Below, piece after piece: positions 24,001 through 37,260 of a stretch of 64,000 nucleotides of DNA; within the stretch, counting starts at the first letter, position 1, and the number at the start of each line of letters is the position of its first letter. This DNA is from Gentiana macrophylla (taxonomy: Eukaryota; Streptophyta; Magnoliopsida; Gentianales; Gentianaceae): NCBI GenBank assembly GCA_026214975.1, contig CM047809.1:128265470-128329469 (forward strand), written 5' to 3'. The position numbers and the translations under genes are program-made. The notes below the pieces were generated by a model. The model was not told where the DNA came from. It worked only from the letters and a program-made list of their open reading frames with translations, and ran no database searches.

Positions 24001-26912
24001 CGATTTTAGATGACTAACACTTTTAGACATATTCTCCCATTCTTGACTTTCCGTGAATGGAAAGCAGTCTTGAACCAAATGTTCGTTTGAGTAGACACTA
24101 CTCTTGAACCGTGGGATGTCTATTTCGATTGTTACTTGTTAGGACTTCTCGGATTTTCTATCATACCGTAAAAACAACAAATCATAACATTAAAGCTCCC
24201 ACTAGTTTATCGGTTCCAAATACCGTCTAACCAAAGAATGCTCTATTTTATGATTTTCCAATTTTTCAATTTGAAAATCTCTCGTGTAAACACTTACCAT
24301 ACGATTCTAATGTTTCGAGAAAAACAACAAATCATAGAACTCCCACTAGTTCATCGATTCCAAATATCGCCCAACTAGCGACATTTCATGACTTTCCGGT
24401 TTTTCAATTAGAACGGTTATGTGTGTAGTCAATTACACTTTTCTAATGTTCTAGAAAAACAATAAATCATAAAGCTCCCACTAGTTCATCAATTCCAAAT
24501 ATCGTCCAACTAGTAACACTTCATGATTTTCCGATTTTTCAATTAGAAAATTTACTCGTGTAATTACTACACACTTAAAATTCACTAGAAGAATTTCAAA
24601 GTCCGAAATCACCTTTGATCAAACTAAGTTTGTCTCCCGTTTAACACAAATGACACTAGTGACATACCCATATGTCACTCTTGGTTTTTTTAAAAGGCTT
24701 AAGAGAAAATATCTCTTTCGAAAAATAATTGCATTATCGATTAACTAGTTCAACGTCCTAGTTACTTTCCACTTTTTGAACGAAGTCAATACTAGTCAAT
24801 TATAATTTTTTAAGCAATTTAGTAAGGGATATAATGCTGTAAATAAAATGACATATATTAATTCAAGTTTAACACTACTATATTATTTTATTTTAGGAAT
24901 TGTAAACTAAAAGTAAGTCTACTCTACCATTCCAAGGTTTTAACCTTGCATCTCGATGTCGCTAGTAGGGTATGTCAAAGAGATCAACGGTTAAATCAAT
25001 GAATTACTTGTGAGAATCAGACATCCCACGAGAATCGAACATCCCTTTATTCATTGACTACCTTCTTTTTTAGCCTAGGTATTTATCAAAAATACCCTTG
25101 ATGAGTGTGACCTACTATATCAGATCTCTTAGGTGCGCCCGAGTGTGCCGTCGTAGGATAGGTCGGTGACCCGACGAGTACCTGTAAATCCTATCCTTTC
25201 GGAGACCAAGCCATGAATGTTGATAGGGGTGAACACCATCCGTAGGGGACGAAATCAAAGCGCCGCGCGGCGCCACCCTTCTCTCACTTACTTGCATCTA
25301 TAGTAGAGGCCGTGCGGTTGGTCGCCGCCTCCCCGCTCCCACTCAATATTTTGGAAGTGGTGGTGGGTTAACTAACCACGTCTTTTGATGTTAACATAAA
25401 AGCACATAAAATCAAGGATTCGAATGGTGTCGGTAACGTAGGCAAGCCTACCCTTCCTATTCGTTGGAACATATGTGATGATCGGACGAAATCGGGTCAA
25501 GAGAGCCCTATTGAGATTAGAAGGAATCACCCCTCCGCTCTCGGTTTGGCTTAGTCTTGCCGGACCCCGTGCATACATCACACTAGGAGGGTTAAGTCGT
25601 TTGAGCGAAGCTCGATTGACCACCCAACCTAAAAAGCGAACCGCTTTTATCCAAGATTTATTGTTCTTTTACCATCATTCAATCTCGTAGACACTACGAA
25701 TTGAAAACGTGATCTCGTTTCAAACTTTAAGGCGGTTCACCGAGAACACACACGAAAGGCTAACGATTTCATAACCCGTCCTCGGATCTTTAATTAGTTA
25801 CTAAATTAATTAATTACCACGTATTAATTAAATTTCAACTAATTACGCGAGTTTGTATACATGCCTATTTTAATTGCCAAAATTAAAATTCTACATGTAT
25901 GCATGGAGTGGATTTATGATATGATGCATGTCATGGCAATTCCGATTTTATGTCATTTTATGATCAAACACATAAAAATAAAATTGCGGAAAATTTAAAC
26001 ACCGAGATGGATCGTTGGCACTTGTAACTAATCTATTAGATAATAAAAAAAAAAAAACAAAACCCTAACTAGGGTTTACTACTTTCTAACAAAAACTGCA
26101 GCTGTTCGAACTCTTCGATGATCGGGAAACCAAACGAACTCGGATCGGGACGAAACTTTCCAGATCTTTTCTTCACTTCTCAAACTCCAATATGGACGGT
26201 TGGATCGGAGCTTTGACTTGTCAATTTTCTCCAGTTAACCGCCCAACTTGCTGCTGAATCTAACTTTGACTGCACCGCATCAAGGACTTCCTAAGGCAGA
26301 TCGGGAATCGAGATGAATCCCGATCGACCTGAAATTTTTATGGTACCTCCAAAACTCCAAGTTGATCAATCTGAACGGTCGGATTTTCGTTTCAACGGTC
26401 CAAACTCTCCCAGAAAATCGAGGAAGTCACAGGTAGTGTATCTGTGAATCCTGCGTTTTTCTGTTACAGCAGCCTCTTCGCAGCATCAAACGGATATCGA
26501 AACGGACCCTGATCGACGCCAAAATTTGTGGAGTTGATCATCTTCTTCTAATCTTGATTCTGACCGGAGGATCTTCTTTTCAACGGTTCGATCAACGGGA
26601 AAAGCAAAAATACTAAACAGCTACAAACTAGATCTATTTGCTGGAAATTAAACTTGCAATAAATATAAATTACATATTTTCTATACTCATATGAACGAAT
26701 TTTCATCATTCATATGAGTGTACAATAGATCTAACAGTAAACAATGCCAACACCAATCCATCTCTTCAACCACAACAATCGCAAGCATTCATCATAAAAT
26801 TTTTGAAAATAATAAAATTAAAACGAAAATAATGCAATCTACACACGATATTCCACTCTTAGATCTAATATTTTATACGAATAAATATAGATCCCTTGGC
26901 GATCGATACCAT
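21093..26912 (-). pseudogene. Internal region 1 of the array: decayed copia pol and long leader
   Basis: There is no long ORF. Minus-strand fragments resemble copia pol in the expected order. A GFDQNID block near 22190-22220 recalls the RT region that usually precedes the YVDD box. A block ISILRIASSE near 21340-21372 recalls the RNase H tail. The part nearest the primer site (about 25400-26912) is long untranslated leader. AAGTGGGAGAT at 21093-21103 is the polypurine tract, and rc(TGGTATC) lies at 26905-26911. A three-copy tandem repeat lies at 24171-24590. The unit must have moved with borrowed enzymes. Confidence 0.6.
24171..24590. repeat. Three tandem copies of a ~135-150 bp unit (internal 1)
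   Basis: Copies start with AAAACAAYAAATCAT at 24171, 24321 and 24456. Each carries GCTCCCACTAGTT or ACTCCCACTAGTT, TTCCAAATA and CCGRTTTTTCAAT-type blocks. The units have drifted apart. The counterpart in internal 2 is at 31811-32225. Confidence 0.8.
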
Positions 26913-28729
26913 CGTTAGGAAAATATCATCGCAACGGAAGCGATTTATGGATCTAGATCTATATAATACACGTAATAAAACATTGAATCTACATCTACAA
27001 GGGGTTGTAGAACATACCTCTTGGATCTCTAAATCCAAGTTGAAGAACCCGCAAAGGAAAGATTGCAAGAAGATGTGAAGAGCACCACGATCTTCCATGA
27101 CGTGTGATCCAAGCAATTCCGGTGGAAGGAATTTCGACTCGAACCCTCCGATATGCTACCGGAAAATCTCCAAGATTTTCCCTTAAACCCCTTGGCCGAA
27201 ATTATCACTTCTTCTCTAAGAGGAGAAGTTTAAATTTATTGTGTGTTTAGACTTGGGAGAACTCTCTTTATATAGGAGAGTAATCTTGTTCTCCAAGGAT
27301 TTTATAATTAATACAAAATCAATTATAATAATCCTATTAAATAAAAGATAATCTCAAAATATTCTAGAACAAATCAAGAATATTTTTATCTTTATTATTT
27401 ACCATAAATATTTATCCAATAAATATTTTATGCACATGTCTTTTAAACACAAGAAAACTAATTCCTTGTCAAAATAAAGACACATGTGGCGCCACAAACA
27501 TATATTGACCTAGTAATATTAATTTTGCCATTACACAATAATTGGGCCAAGATTATGGAAAATGTCTTTTCCACATATTTAATTATTTTAGCCCAACTAA
27601 TTTAATAGTCCACCAAACAATTAATTCACATATCGTTTTAATAAAGTCCAACATGAACTAAATTAATATTATTAGGATTCGACGTCCGAGAATATACATG
27701 CTATATTAGGAGGCGCGTCGGGACTATGGACTAATAATCGTGGCTCCGATAAATCAAATAAATAATTATCTTATGAACATAATAATTATATTCGATAAAT
27801 CAATCACAGGAATATGCCACCATAATCCGTGATCGCACTCCTCCGATTATAAGATTATATTTATCTCTTCACGAGAAAGTAATAAGCGCCCACCGATATA
27901 ATCATTTCATATGGATTAATCCTCCATAGATCATTCATTCTAAATCGGAAGTTACCGTTAACCCTTTCGAACATCTTGTCTTACTTACCGTTAACCCCTA
28001 GTGATCAATAATTCAAATAACTCACTTTGGTAGCTAATCGGTGTAATATGAATCCCATGGATCGATCAATGTCTCAGATTAACTCATAAGGAATCGTTTC
28101 ATCTACTTCCATAAATGGAAGGAATGGATTCCGTATCTGTGATAAACACGTACTACTCACTCAATCCAAGACAATGCCAAGATGGGGTAATTCAGACATG
28201 CACTCGGTGTAATCCTTAACCGTCAAGTCAAACCTCATAATCGATTCAAGCGCTTGATCGTGATCACCTCATGATTAAGATATATCCATAATATGATCAT
28301 CTAATGATTCGATAAGACTTCTCAATTACGGAATTATATTGAGAACTCCGGATCAAATCGGTCCAAATTCTATATGATATATCTATCATATATAAATGCC
28401 CCATTAGGTTCCCTTAACCGAAAGTCCGGATAAGACGATCACACCTATCGTGTTATGGGCGCATTAATAGTACATTAAAGGAGACCCGATACTCGATTAA
28501 CTTTACTACGGACTAATTGTATTTTAAGTACATCTTCACTAACTCAATCCTCCGTGTATATCTCATACATCGAGTTAAGTGATTACATAAACGATATACT
28601 CAGGGTTTTCAGTAGTGTAAATACTATTGTCACATCGGTGATTATGAGAATAATAAATATGAATAATAATATCATTTCATTTATTAAATAAAACAATTAC
28701 AAAATTGTCTTTCGGCATCACACCTAACA
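26913..28729 (-). repeat. LTR2 of the array (shared middle LTR)
   Basis: The length is 1817 bp. The left terminal TG of the plus strand reads CG here (CGTTAGG). It is bordered by a primer-site start on the left and a purine tract on the right, so it serves as the junction of two units. Confidence 0.9.
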
Positions 28730-31700
28730 ATCTCCCACTTGCACGTAAAGCTTGTAATTAATTGTTTTAGAGCACACCCTATTATTTAAAACTACAAAGA
28801 AACTACATCTCCCACTTGCTCTAAAGCAATGGAGACTCATCCCGTATTTTAGTACCCACAAAACTTATCATAACCATTTTGATTCCAAAGTACACTCCGA
28901 GTATGCCGTCGTAGGATAGGTCGGTGACTCGGGAGCACCTATATCCGAATGTCATGGGTCTTAATGATCGGTCAGTTGTCGGCTCGCTCGAGGCGATCCG
29001 TAGAATCGAAACGTCGCGGTCCATCCGATCATGTGGTACCTACCCAATATGCTCTTGAACTCCAATGATTTCGAAATCCTTATAAGCTACCCCTTCATTG
29101 TTTGCACAATGATGTGGTATCCGCTTCCAAATCTAGAATGACTCCCAGGATATGGAAAGGAAATCCTTAAGCTATATCGCCTCTCTAGCTACTACAGAAG
29201 CCGCTAATCACCCAACTAGTTAAAGTCGAGTTGGCGTTGCTGGATTTCTCCAGGCAATAGCTTCAACAAGAGTAAACACTGAGCCCGAGATCGACTTTAA
29301 CGATCATCCTCAATCTGACTTAAAGTCAAAATCAGTGTATCACACATATCCAAGCTCATACATGAATATGTCCGCATATTATTCCTCGTTCTCTCAAGAT
29401 ACTAAAGGACATACTAAACTTGCTTTGTTAACTGCCGAATCTAAGATTCGATCAAAATTGACGCTCAATAACTCGACCATCTCTTGTCACAAAGAGAATC
29501 CATCCCATTTCTCTTTATCCGAAGATTTGAGAGTCATTCCCGAGGCATAGGGTAGAACTTCCTCGTTGAATGTTGCATACACAGATGCATCATCTTAACC
29601 AATAAGATGGATGGGAAACCAATGACTGATTCTAATGAATTCGACCGAGTCAAACTCTTCAGAATGTTGTCCAAATCTCTGTTGCAGAGAATTGTGGCAT
29701 TGTCAGATTCTGACTTCAGATAACACACCCATGTTGAGTCCAACTGGTGCAGCGTTATCCTTCACAAACACTAATATATATGTATATATTCACTACTGTA
29801 CTAAAATTGATATCCAGTCTACACAAGACTTATCAATATTCTGGTCAAATCCATATATTATAGAAATATATGACTTCCAATGACCAAGAGGTTTGCTTTT
29901 TATCCACAAAGGACATAAGCCTTGACAGTCATCCTGTCATAAGTTCATAAGGCAATACCCTTCTGTTCCGAATGAATCCAGATTCCGTTTGTTTGGCAAG
30001 AAAGTCTCAGGGAATCACCCCTATTTTCTGCTTTTGAACGAAATCATGAATTACCGAATTCATTCTACTCTTTTCCGTGTAGATCCAATTACTCCCACTC
30101 GGGCTCGAGACACTCGGTGGTTCTACAAGAGTATGAACGACTACGAGTACCAAACTCCATTCATGTGGTTATGGCTTGTAAACCAACCTCTATTATCGTA
30201 ATCCTATACCGCTCACAAAAAAGAGCCATAGGTCATCAATCGATCCTCAGACTACAAAGTCCGCAGAAACCGTAATGGGTAATGGATAAACCATACTCCC
30301 ACTATTTTCTTGGTGGATCGAAATTCTGATCTAGTTTAGCAGTATTTAGTGTTATCACCAACAACCAAAGTTGGATGTGGTTTGATCTAATCGAGAAGTA
30401 ACTACCTTGAGTATCCGTACTCTCAAGGTTCAAGGTTTGTTGTTCATAGACTCTATCAAAAAGGATGCAACAGCATAGCTGTCCCTTCCAGATGTCAAGA
30501 ATCGAAAACGAAACTTTCCCTCAATTTTTCAAGATATATCACGATTTGGTCATCGACCGAAGCGTGTACGTGAAATTCAGCCCTACCATCAAGCATCATG
30601 TGCTAAATGCTTATGTTGACGGAATTTGGGTGAACCGAATCCACTCATTATTCGTTAATTCCAAAGCACATTCTAGGTAGACTTCTCGGTTCTACATTTC
30701 AATGTAAACCGTTATTTCACTTCCAATATCTTTATTGAGTTAAGCAGTGTATTGTAGCACATCTACAACTATGTAAGGCAATTCAATGGTTTCTTCCTTA
30801 GTGAAATCATTTCACTATGAGGCAGGCCGAACATCAGTCTCTAGGACTATGTGATGGCCCATTTTTGAGTATAGAATACTCCATCTCTGACAGAATCCGA
30901 GACACCATAAAATATTTTGGATAAACTTACCGGAGTGTTTGAATAGTTATCGACAAGAAGTCACTACTCGGAAGCTCCTACTAGCTTGTATCTTTCATCG
31001 ACTCGAAGGTCGTCATGAACAAGCTATGTTACTTCTTTATAACCATTATCCTTTCCCGATTGAAAGGAAACTTAGTCATTGAACCTTTGAGACAATATAA
31101 CCAGATCGGGAGAAAGGAATCACCTGAGCGCCGTCTTTCGAGTCTTGTCTTTTAGGGACTATGCACTAACTATGGAATATGAAGAAGCGTTTATCTAAAT
31201 ATAGAAACCAATTGCTTTTAATAGTTCTTAAGATGGTACATATACGTATTTCAAAGCATTTCTTAGTGGTTTTGACTTTATCAAACAAAAGTCCGAGTCT
31301 TAGATTCGCATACTACAAATGGTATATTCACTTTCTATAAGACAAACAAATTATCGAATAAAAGGTAAATCCATTCGTTCCAACGAATCTTAAGCAGTAA
31401 AAATAAATCTTCTGCGATATCCAAGGATTGAATCGAGATTCATTTCCTCATATCACTCCCACTATTTTGCTAAAATTACTCGCCCGTTGTCTATTAATCG
31501 TTAATGCACAACTATCTCGTTCTTCCAAAGAACATAGCCTAAGAGAAAATCACCAAGGATTCATAGGTTGGTGATCCAAATCACTATCCTTATCCTATGA
31601 CTTTCAGCTTGTTAATTTTCGTTTTAGCCTTAAAATCAACTCGCTTTTAGATGACTAACACTTTTAGACATATTCTCCCATTCTTGACTTTCCGTGAATG

Positions 31701-34551
31701 GAAAGCAGTCTTGAACGGCGGTTCGTTTGAGTAGACACTACTCTTGAACCGTGGGATGTCTATTTCGATTGTTACTTGTTAGGACTTCTCGGATTTTCTA
31801 TCATACCGTAAAAACAACAAATCATAACATTAAAGCTCCCACTAGTTTATCGGTTCCAAATACCGCCTAACCAAAGAATGTTTCATTTTATGATTTTCCA
31901 ATTTTTCAATTTGAAAATCTCTCGTAAACACTTACACAGCTTCTAATGTTTCCAGAAAAACAACAAATCATAGAACTCCCACTAGTTCATCGATTCCAAA
32001 TATCGTCCAACTAGCGACATTTCATGACTTTCCGGTTTTTCAATTAGAACGGTTATGTGTGTAGTCAATTACACTTTTCTAATGTTCTAGAAAAACAATA
32101 AATCATAAAGCTCCCACTAGTTCATCAATTCCAAATATCGTCCAACTAGTAACACTTCATGATTTTCCGATTTTTCAATTAGAAAATTTACTCGTGTAAT
32201 TACTACACACTTAAAATTCACTAGAAGAATTTCAAAGTCCGAAATCACCTTTGATCAAACTAAGTTTGTCTCCGCTTAACACAATGACACTAGTGACATA
32301 CCCATATGTCACTCTTGGTTTTTTTAAAAGGCTTAAGAGAAAATATCTCTTTCGAAAAATAATTGCATTATCGATTAACTAGTTCAACGTCCTAGTTACT
32401 TTCCACTTTTTGAACGAAGTCAATACTAGTCAATTATAATTTTTTAAGCAATTTAGTAAGGGATATAATGCTGTAAATAAAATGACATATATTAATTCAA
32501 GTTTAACACTACTATATTATTTTATTTTAGGAATTGTAAACTAAAAGTAAGTCTACTCTACCATTCCAAGGTTTTAACCTTGCATCTCAGTGCCGCCGTA
32601 GGGTATGTCAAAGAGATCAACGGTTAAATCAATGAATTACTTGTGAGAATCAGACATCCCACGAGAATCGAACATCCCTTTATTCATTGACTACCTTCCT
32701 TTTTTAGCCTAGGTATTTATCAAAAAATACCCTTGATGAGTGTGACCTACTATATCAGATCTCTTAGGTACGCCCCGAGTGTGCCGTCGTAGGATAGGTC
32801 GGTGACCCGACGAGTACCCGTAAATCCTATCCTTTCGGAGACCAAGCCATGAATGTTGATAGGGGTGAACACCATCCGTAGGGGAGGAAATCAAAGCGCC
32901 GCGAGGCGCCACCCTTCTCTCACTTACTTGCATCTATAGTAGAGGCCGTGCGGTTGGTTGTCGCCTCCCCGCTCCCACTCAATATTTTGGAAGTGGTGGT
33001 GGGTTAACTAACCACGTCTTTTGATGTTAACATAAAAGCACATAAAATCAAGGATTCCGAATGGTGTCGGTAACGTAGGCAAGCCTACCCTTCCTATTCG
33101 TTGGAACATATGTGATGATCCGGACGAAATCGGGTCAAGAGAGCCCTATTGAGATTAGAAGGAATCACCCCTCCGCCTCGGTTTGGCTTAGTCTTGCCGG
33201 ACCCCGTGCATACATCACACTAGGAGGGTTAAGTCGTTTGAGCGAAGCTCGATTGACCACCCAACCTAAAGGCGAACCGCTTTTATCCAAGATTTATTGT
33301 TCTTTTACCATCATTCAATCTCGTAGACACTACTTAATTGAAAACGTGATCTCGCTTTCACTTTAAGGCGGTTCACCGAGAACACACACGAAAGGCTAAC
33401 GATTTCATAACCCGTCCTCGGATCTTTAATTAGTTACTAAATTAATTAATTACCACGTATTAATTAAATTTCAACTAATTACGCGAGTTTGTATACATGC
33501 CTATTTTAATTGCCAAAATTAAAATTCTACATGTATGCACATGAGTGGATTTATGATATGATGCATGTCATGGCAATTCCGATTTTATGTCATTTTATGA
33601 TCAAACACATAAAAATAAAATTGCGGAAAATTTAAACACCGAGATGGATCGATCGCTTGCACTTCGTGAATTAATCTATTAGATAATAAAAAAAAAAAAA
33701 CCCTAACTAGGGTTTACTACTTTCTAACAAAAACTGCAGCTGTTCGAACTCTTCGATGATCGGAAACCAAACGAACTCGGATCGGGACGAAACTTTCCAG
33801 ATCTTTTCTTCACTTCTCAAACTCCAATATGGACGGTTGGATCGGAGCTTTGACTTGTCAATTTTCTCCAGTTAACCGCCCAACTTGCTGCTGAATCTAA
33901 CTTTGACTGCACCGCATCAAGGACTTCCTAAGGCAGATCGGGAATCGAGATGAATCCCGATCGACCTGAAATTTTATGGTACCTCCAAAACTCCAAGTTG
34001 ATCAATCTGAACGGTCGGATTTTCGTTTCAACGGTCCAAACTCTCCCAGAAAATCGAGGAAGTCACAGGTAGTGTATCTGTAATCCTGCGTTTTTCTGTT
34101 ACAGCAGCCTCTTCGCAGCATCAAACGGATATCGAAACGGACCCTGATCGACGCCAAAATTTGTGGAGTTGATCATCTTCTTCTAATCTTGATTCTGACC
34201 GGAGGGATCTTCTTTCAACGGTTCGATCAACGGGAAAAGCAAAAATACTAAACAGCTACAAACTAGATCTATTTGCTGGAAATTAAACTTGCAATAAATA
34301 TAAATTACATAATTTCTATACTCATATGAACGAATTTTCATCATTCATATGAGTGTACAATAGATCTAACGGTAAACAATGCCAACACCAATCCATCTCT
34401 TCAACCACAACAATCGCAAGCATTCATCATAAAATTTTGAAAATAATAAAATTAAAAACGAAAATAATGCAATCTACACACGCATATTCCACTCCTTAGA
34501 TCTAATATTTTATACGAATAAATATAGATCCCCTTGCGCGATCGATACCAT
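28730..34551 (-). pseudogene. Internal region 2 of the array
   Basis: This is a near-identical copy of internal 1, with the same degenerate frames, the same polypurine tract (28730-28740) and the same primer-site start (34544-34550). Differences from internal 1 are mostly short clustered indels. Because both copies carry the same decay, the decay predates the tandem duplication. Confidence 0.65.
31811..32225. repeat. Three tandem copies of a ~135-150 bp unit (internal 2)
   Basis: Copies start at 31811, 31957 and 32092, with the same units as at 24171-24590. Confidence 0.8.
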
Positions 34552-36389
34552 TGTTAGGAAAATATCATCGCAACGGAAGCGATTTATGGATCTAGATCTA
34601 TATAATACACGTAATAAAACATTGAATCTACATCTACAAGGGTTGTAGAACATACCTCTTGGATCTCTAAATCCAAGTTGAAGAACCATAAAGGAAAGAT
34701 TGCAAGAAGATGTGAAGAGCACCACGATCTTCCGTGACGTGTGATCCAAGCAATTCCGGTGGAAGGAATTCTCGACTCGAACCCTCCGAGATGCTACCCG
34801 GAAAATCTCCAAGATTTTCCCCTTAAACCCCTTGGCCGAAATTATCACTTCTTCTCTCTAAGAGGAGAAGTTTAAATTTATTGTGTGTTTAGAACAGGAT
34901 AACTCTCTTTTATATAGGAGAGTAATCCTTGTCCTCCAAGGATTTTATAATTAATACAAAATTAATTATAATAATCCTATTAAATCAAAGATAATCTCAA
35001 AATATTCTAGAACAAATCAAGAATATTTTTATCTTTATTATTTACCATAAATATTTATCCAATAAATATTTTACGCACATGTCTTTTTTTAACACAAAGA
35101 AAACTAATTCCTTGTCAAAATAAAGACACATGTGGCGCCACAAACACATATTGACCTAGTCAATATTAATTTTGCCATTACACAATAATTGGAAGCAAGA
35201 TTATGGAAAATGTCTTTTCCACATATTTAATTATTTAGCCCAACTAATTTAATAGTCCACCAAACAATTAATTCACATATCGTTTTAATAAAGTCCAACA
35301 TGAACTAAATTAATATTATTAGGATTCGACGTCCGAGAATATACATGCTATATTGGATGCACGTCGGGGAATACATGGACTAATAATCACGGCTCCGATA
35401 AATCAAATAAATAATTATCTTATGAGCAGTAATAATTATATTCGATAAATCAATCACGAGAATATGCCACCATAATCCCGTGATCGCACTCCTCCGATTA
35501 TAAGATTATATTTATCTCCTCACGAGAAAGTAATAAGCGCCCACCGATATAATCATTTCATATGGATTAATCCTCCATAGATCGCTCATTCTAAATCGGG
35601 AAGTTACCGTTAACCCTTTTCGTAACATCTTGTCCTTACTTACCGTTAACCCCTAAAGTGATCAATAATTCAAATAACTCACCGGTAGCTAATCGGTGTA
35701 ATATGAATCCCATGGATCGATCAATGTCCAGGATTAACTCATAAAGGAATCGTTTCATCTACTTCCATAAATGGAAGGAATGGATTCGTGATTCGTGATA
35801 AACACAGACTACTCACTCAATCCAAGACAATGCCAAGATGGGGTAATTCGGATCATGACTCGGTGTAATCCTTAACCGTCAAGTCAAACCTCATATCGAT
35901 TCAAGCGTTGATCGTGATCACCTCAGATTAAGATATATCCATAATATGATCATCTAATGATTCGATAAGACTTCTCAATTACGGAATTATATTGAGAACT
36001 CAGATCAAATCGGTCCAAATTTCTATATGATATATCTATCATATATAAATGCCCCATTAGGTTCCTTAACCAAAAGTCCGGATAAGACGATCACACCTAT
36101 CGTGTTATGGGCGCATTAATAATACGTTAAAGGGAGACCCGATACTCTCGATTAACTTTACTACGGACTAATTGTATTTTAAGTACATCTTCACTAACTC
36201 AATCCTCCCGTATATATCTCATACATCGAAAGTTAAGTGATTACATAAACGATATACTCAGGGTTTTCTGTAGTGTAAATACTATTGTCACATCGGTGAT
36301 TATGAGAATAATAAATATGAATAATAATATCATTTCATTTATTAAATAAAACAATTACAAAAATTGTCTTTCGGGCATCACACCTAACA
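34552..36389 (-). repeat. LTR3 of the array (element 5' end)
   Basis: It is 1838 bp with TGTTAGG and CCTAACA ends and is followed by the GAAGA target duplicate at 36390-36394. The TTATATA box (minus strand TATATAA) lies at 34910-34916. Confidence 0.9.
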
Positions 36390-36830
36390 GAAGAGCTATC
36401 TCTAGGAGGATTATCATGCAAAGATTTAATAGGTAGGCATATAAATCAGGCCTAAATAAATCATCTTTATGATTTCTCTTTCCTAGGTCTAGCATTTTTA
36501 GAGTAACAACCTCTAGATGCATGTCTAATTTTACACAATAAAAGCAAAAATAAGAAACATTTTCATACTTAAAAGTAGCTCATCTTTCTACATTGTCTTG
36601 GATGATCGCCATACCCTCAATTAGAGATTTAGAGCCATAAAGGTCTACGAGTCATCGAGCAGACTTACCATGCTTACATCCTCCTAAAACCACATATGCA
36701 TTGCATGCATGCCCAATATGTCCACAAATGTACTTTTTGCATCCTCCGCAACCTAATTCAGAGGAAGATTACAGATTGGGACTCAGATTGACGCTATGTT
36801 GAAAGCTTCGTCATCAAATTAATACCTTCC
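36390..36830 (-). pseudogene. LINE-1 copy, fragment 4: ORF1 zinc-knuckle region
   Basis: On the minus strand the frame reads KYENVSYFCFYCVKLDMHLE, which resembles the plant LINE ORF1 segment ending in a CCHC knuckle, but with later Cys/His residues altered. This protein normally binds element RNA. It is the most 5' recognisable part of the LINE, consistent with the order of the other fragments. The right edge is approximate. Confidence 0.65.
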
Positions 36831-36879
36831 TCCACTTTTTGATTTTCATTATGTAAGAGCCAGAGTACCAAGCACATCC

Positions 36880-37260
36880 ATTTCCCTTGTTTGGTTTGGG
36901 ACTAGGTTGATCCATTTGGATCCCAAACCAATATTTTATTCACCCCACTAACTTATTTATTATTATTTTATTAATTCTATTATTTTATTATAAATTCTTT
37001 CATCAATCAATCAACATCAACAAATAAAATAATATTAATCCATCACTTTATACACTCATTACACTATTTAACCATTACTTTTTCAATATAATATTTCTCT
37101 CACCAATCATTTCACCAATCATTTCTTCATCAACACAAACTTTAATAAAACATTTCAACCTTATAATCATTACTTTACATTATTTTATTTTATTTTCTCT
37201 CTCATGACTCAAATGGATCCAGTCCAGTCCGAAACCAAATGGAGCCACTAAACACACCAT
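36880..37260. mobile_element. Probable MITE with imperfect terminal inverted repeats
   Basis: TTTGGTTTGGGACTAGG at about 36890-36906, followed by GATCCATTTGGA, is mirrored at 37211-37245 by AAATGGATCCAGTCC and GTCCGAAACCAAA on the opposite strand. The middle is AT-rich and non-coding. The superfamily and target duplication are not clear. Confidence 0.5.

Larger units (their letters stand above)
19265..36389 (-). mobile_element. Three-LTR tandem array of a degenerate Ty1/copia-like element
   Basis: The array is LTR1 (19265-21092), internal 1 (21093-26912), LTR2 (26913-28729), internal 2 (28730-34551) and LTR3 (34552-36389). A perfect 5-bp target duplication, GAAGA, flanks the whole array (19260-19264 and 36390-36394), and no separate duplication flanks LTR2. 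On the minus strand each internal region begins TGGTATC, the first bases of a tRNA-Met primer site, one base after the LTR, and ends with the purine tract AAGTGGGAGAT before the next LTR. So the element is oriented right to left. The two internal regions are near-identical and equally degenerate. Confidence 0.9.

Noticed and set aside
24171..24590. Possible CRISPR-like array
   Set aside because: The units are 135-150 bp, diverged along their length and lack short identical repeats with unique spacers; this is a plant retroelement tandem repeat.
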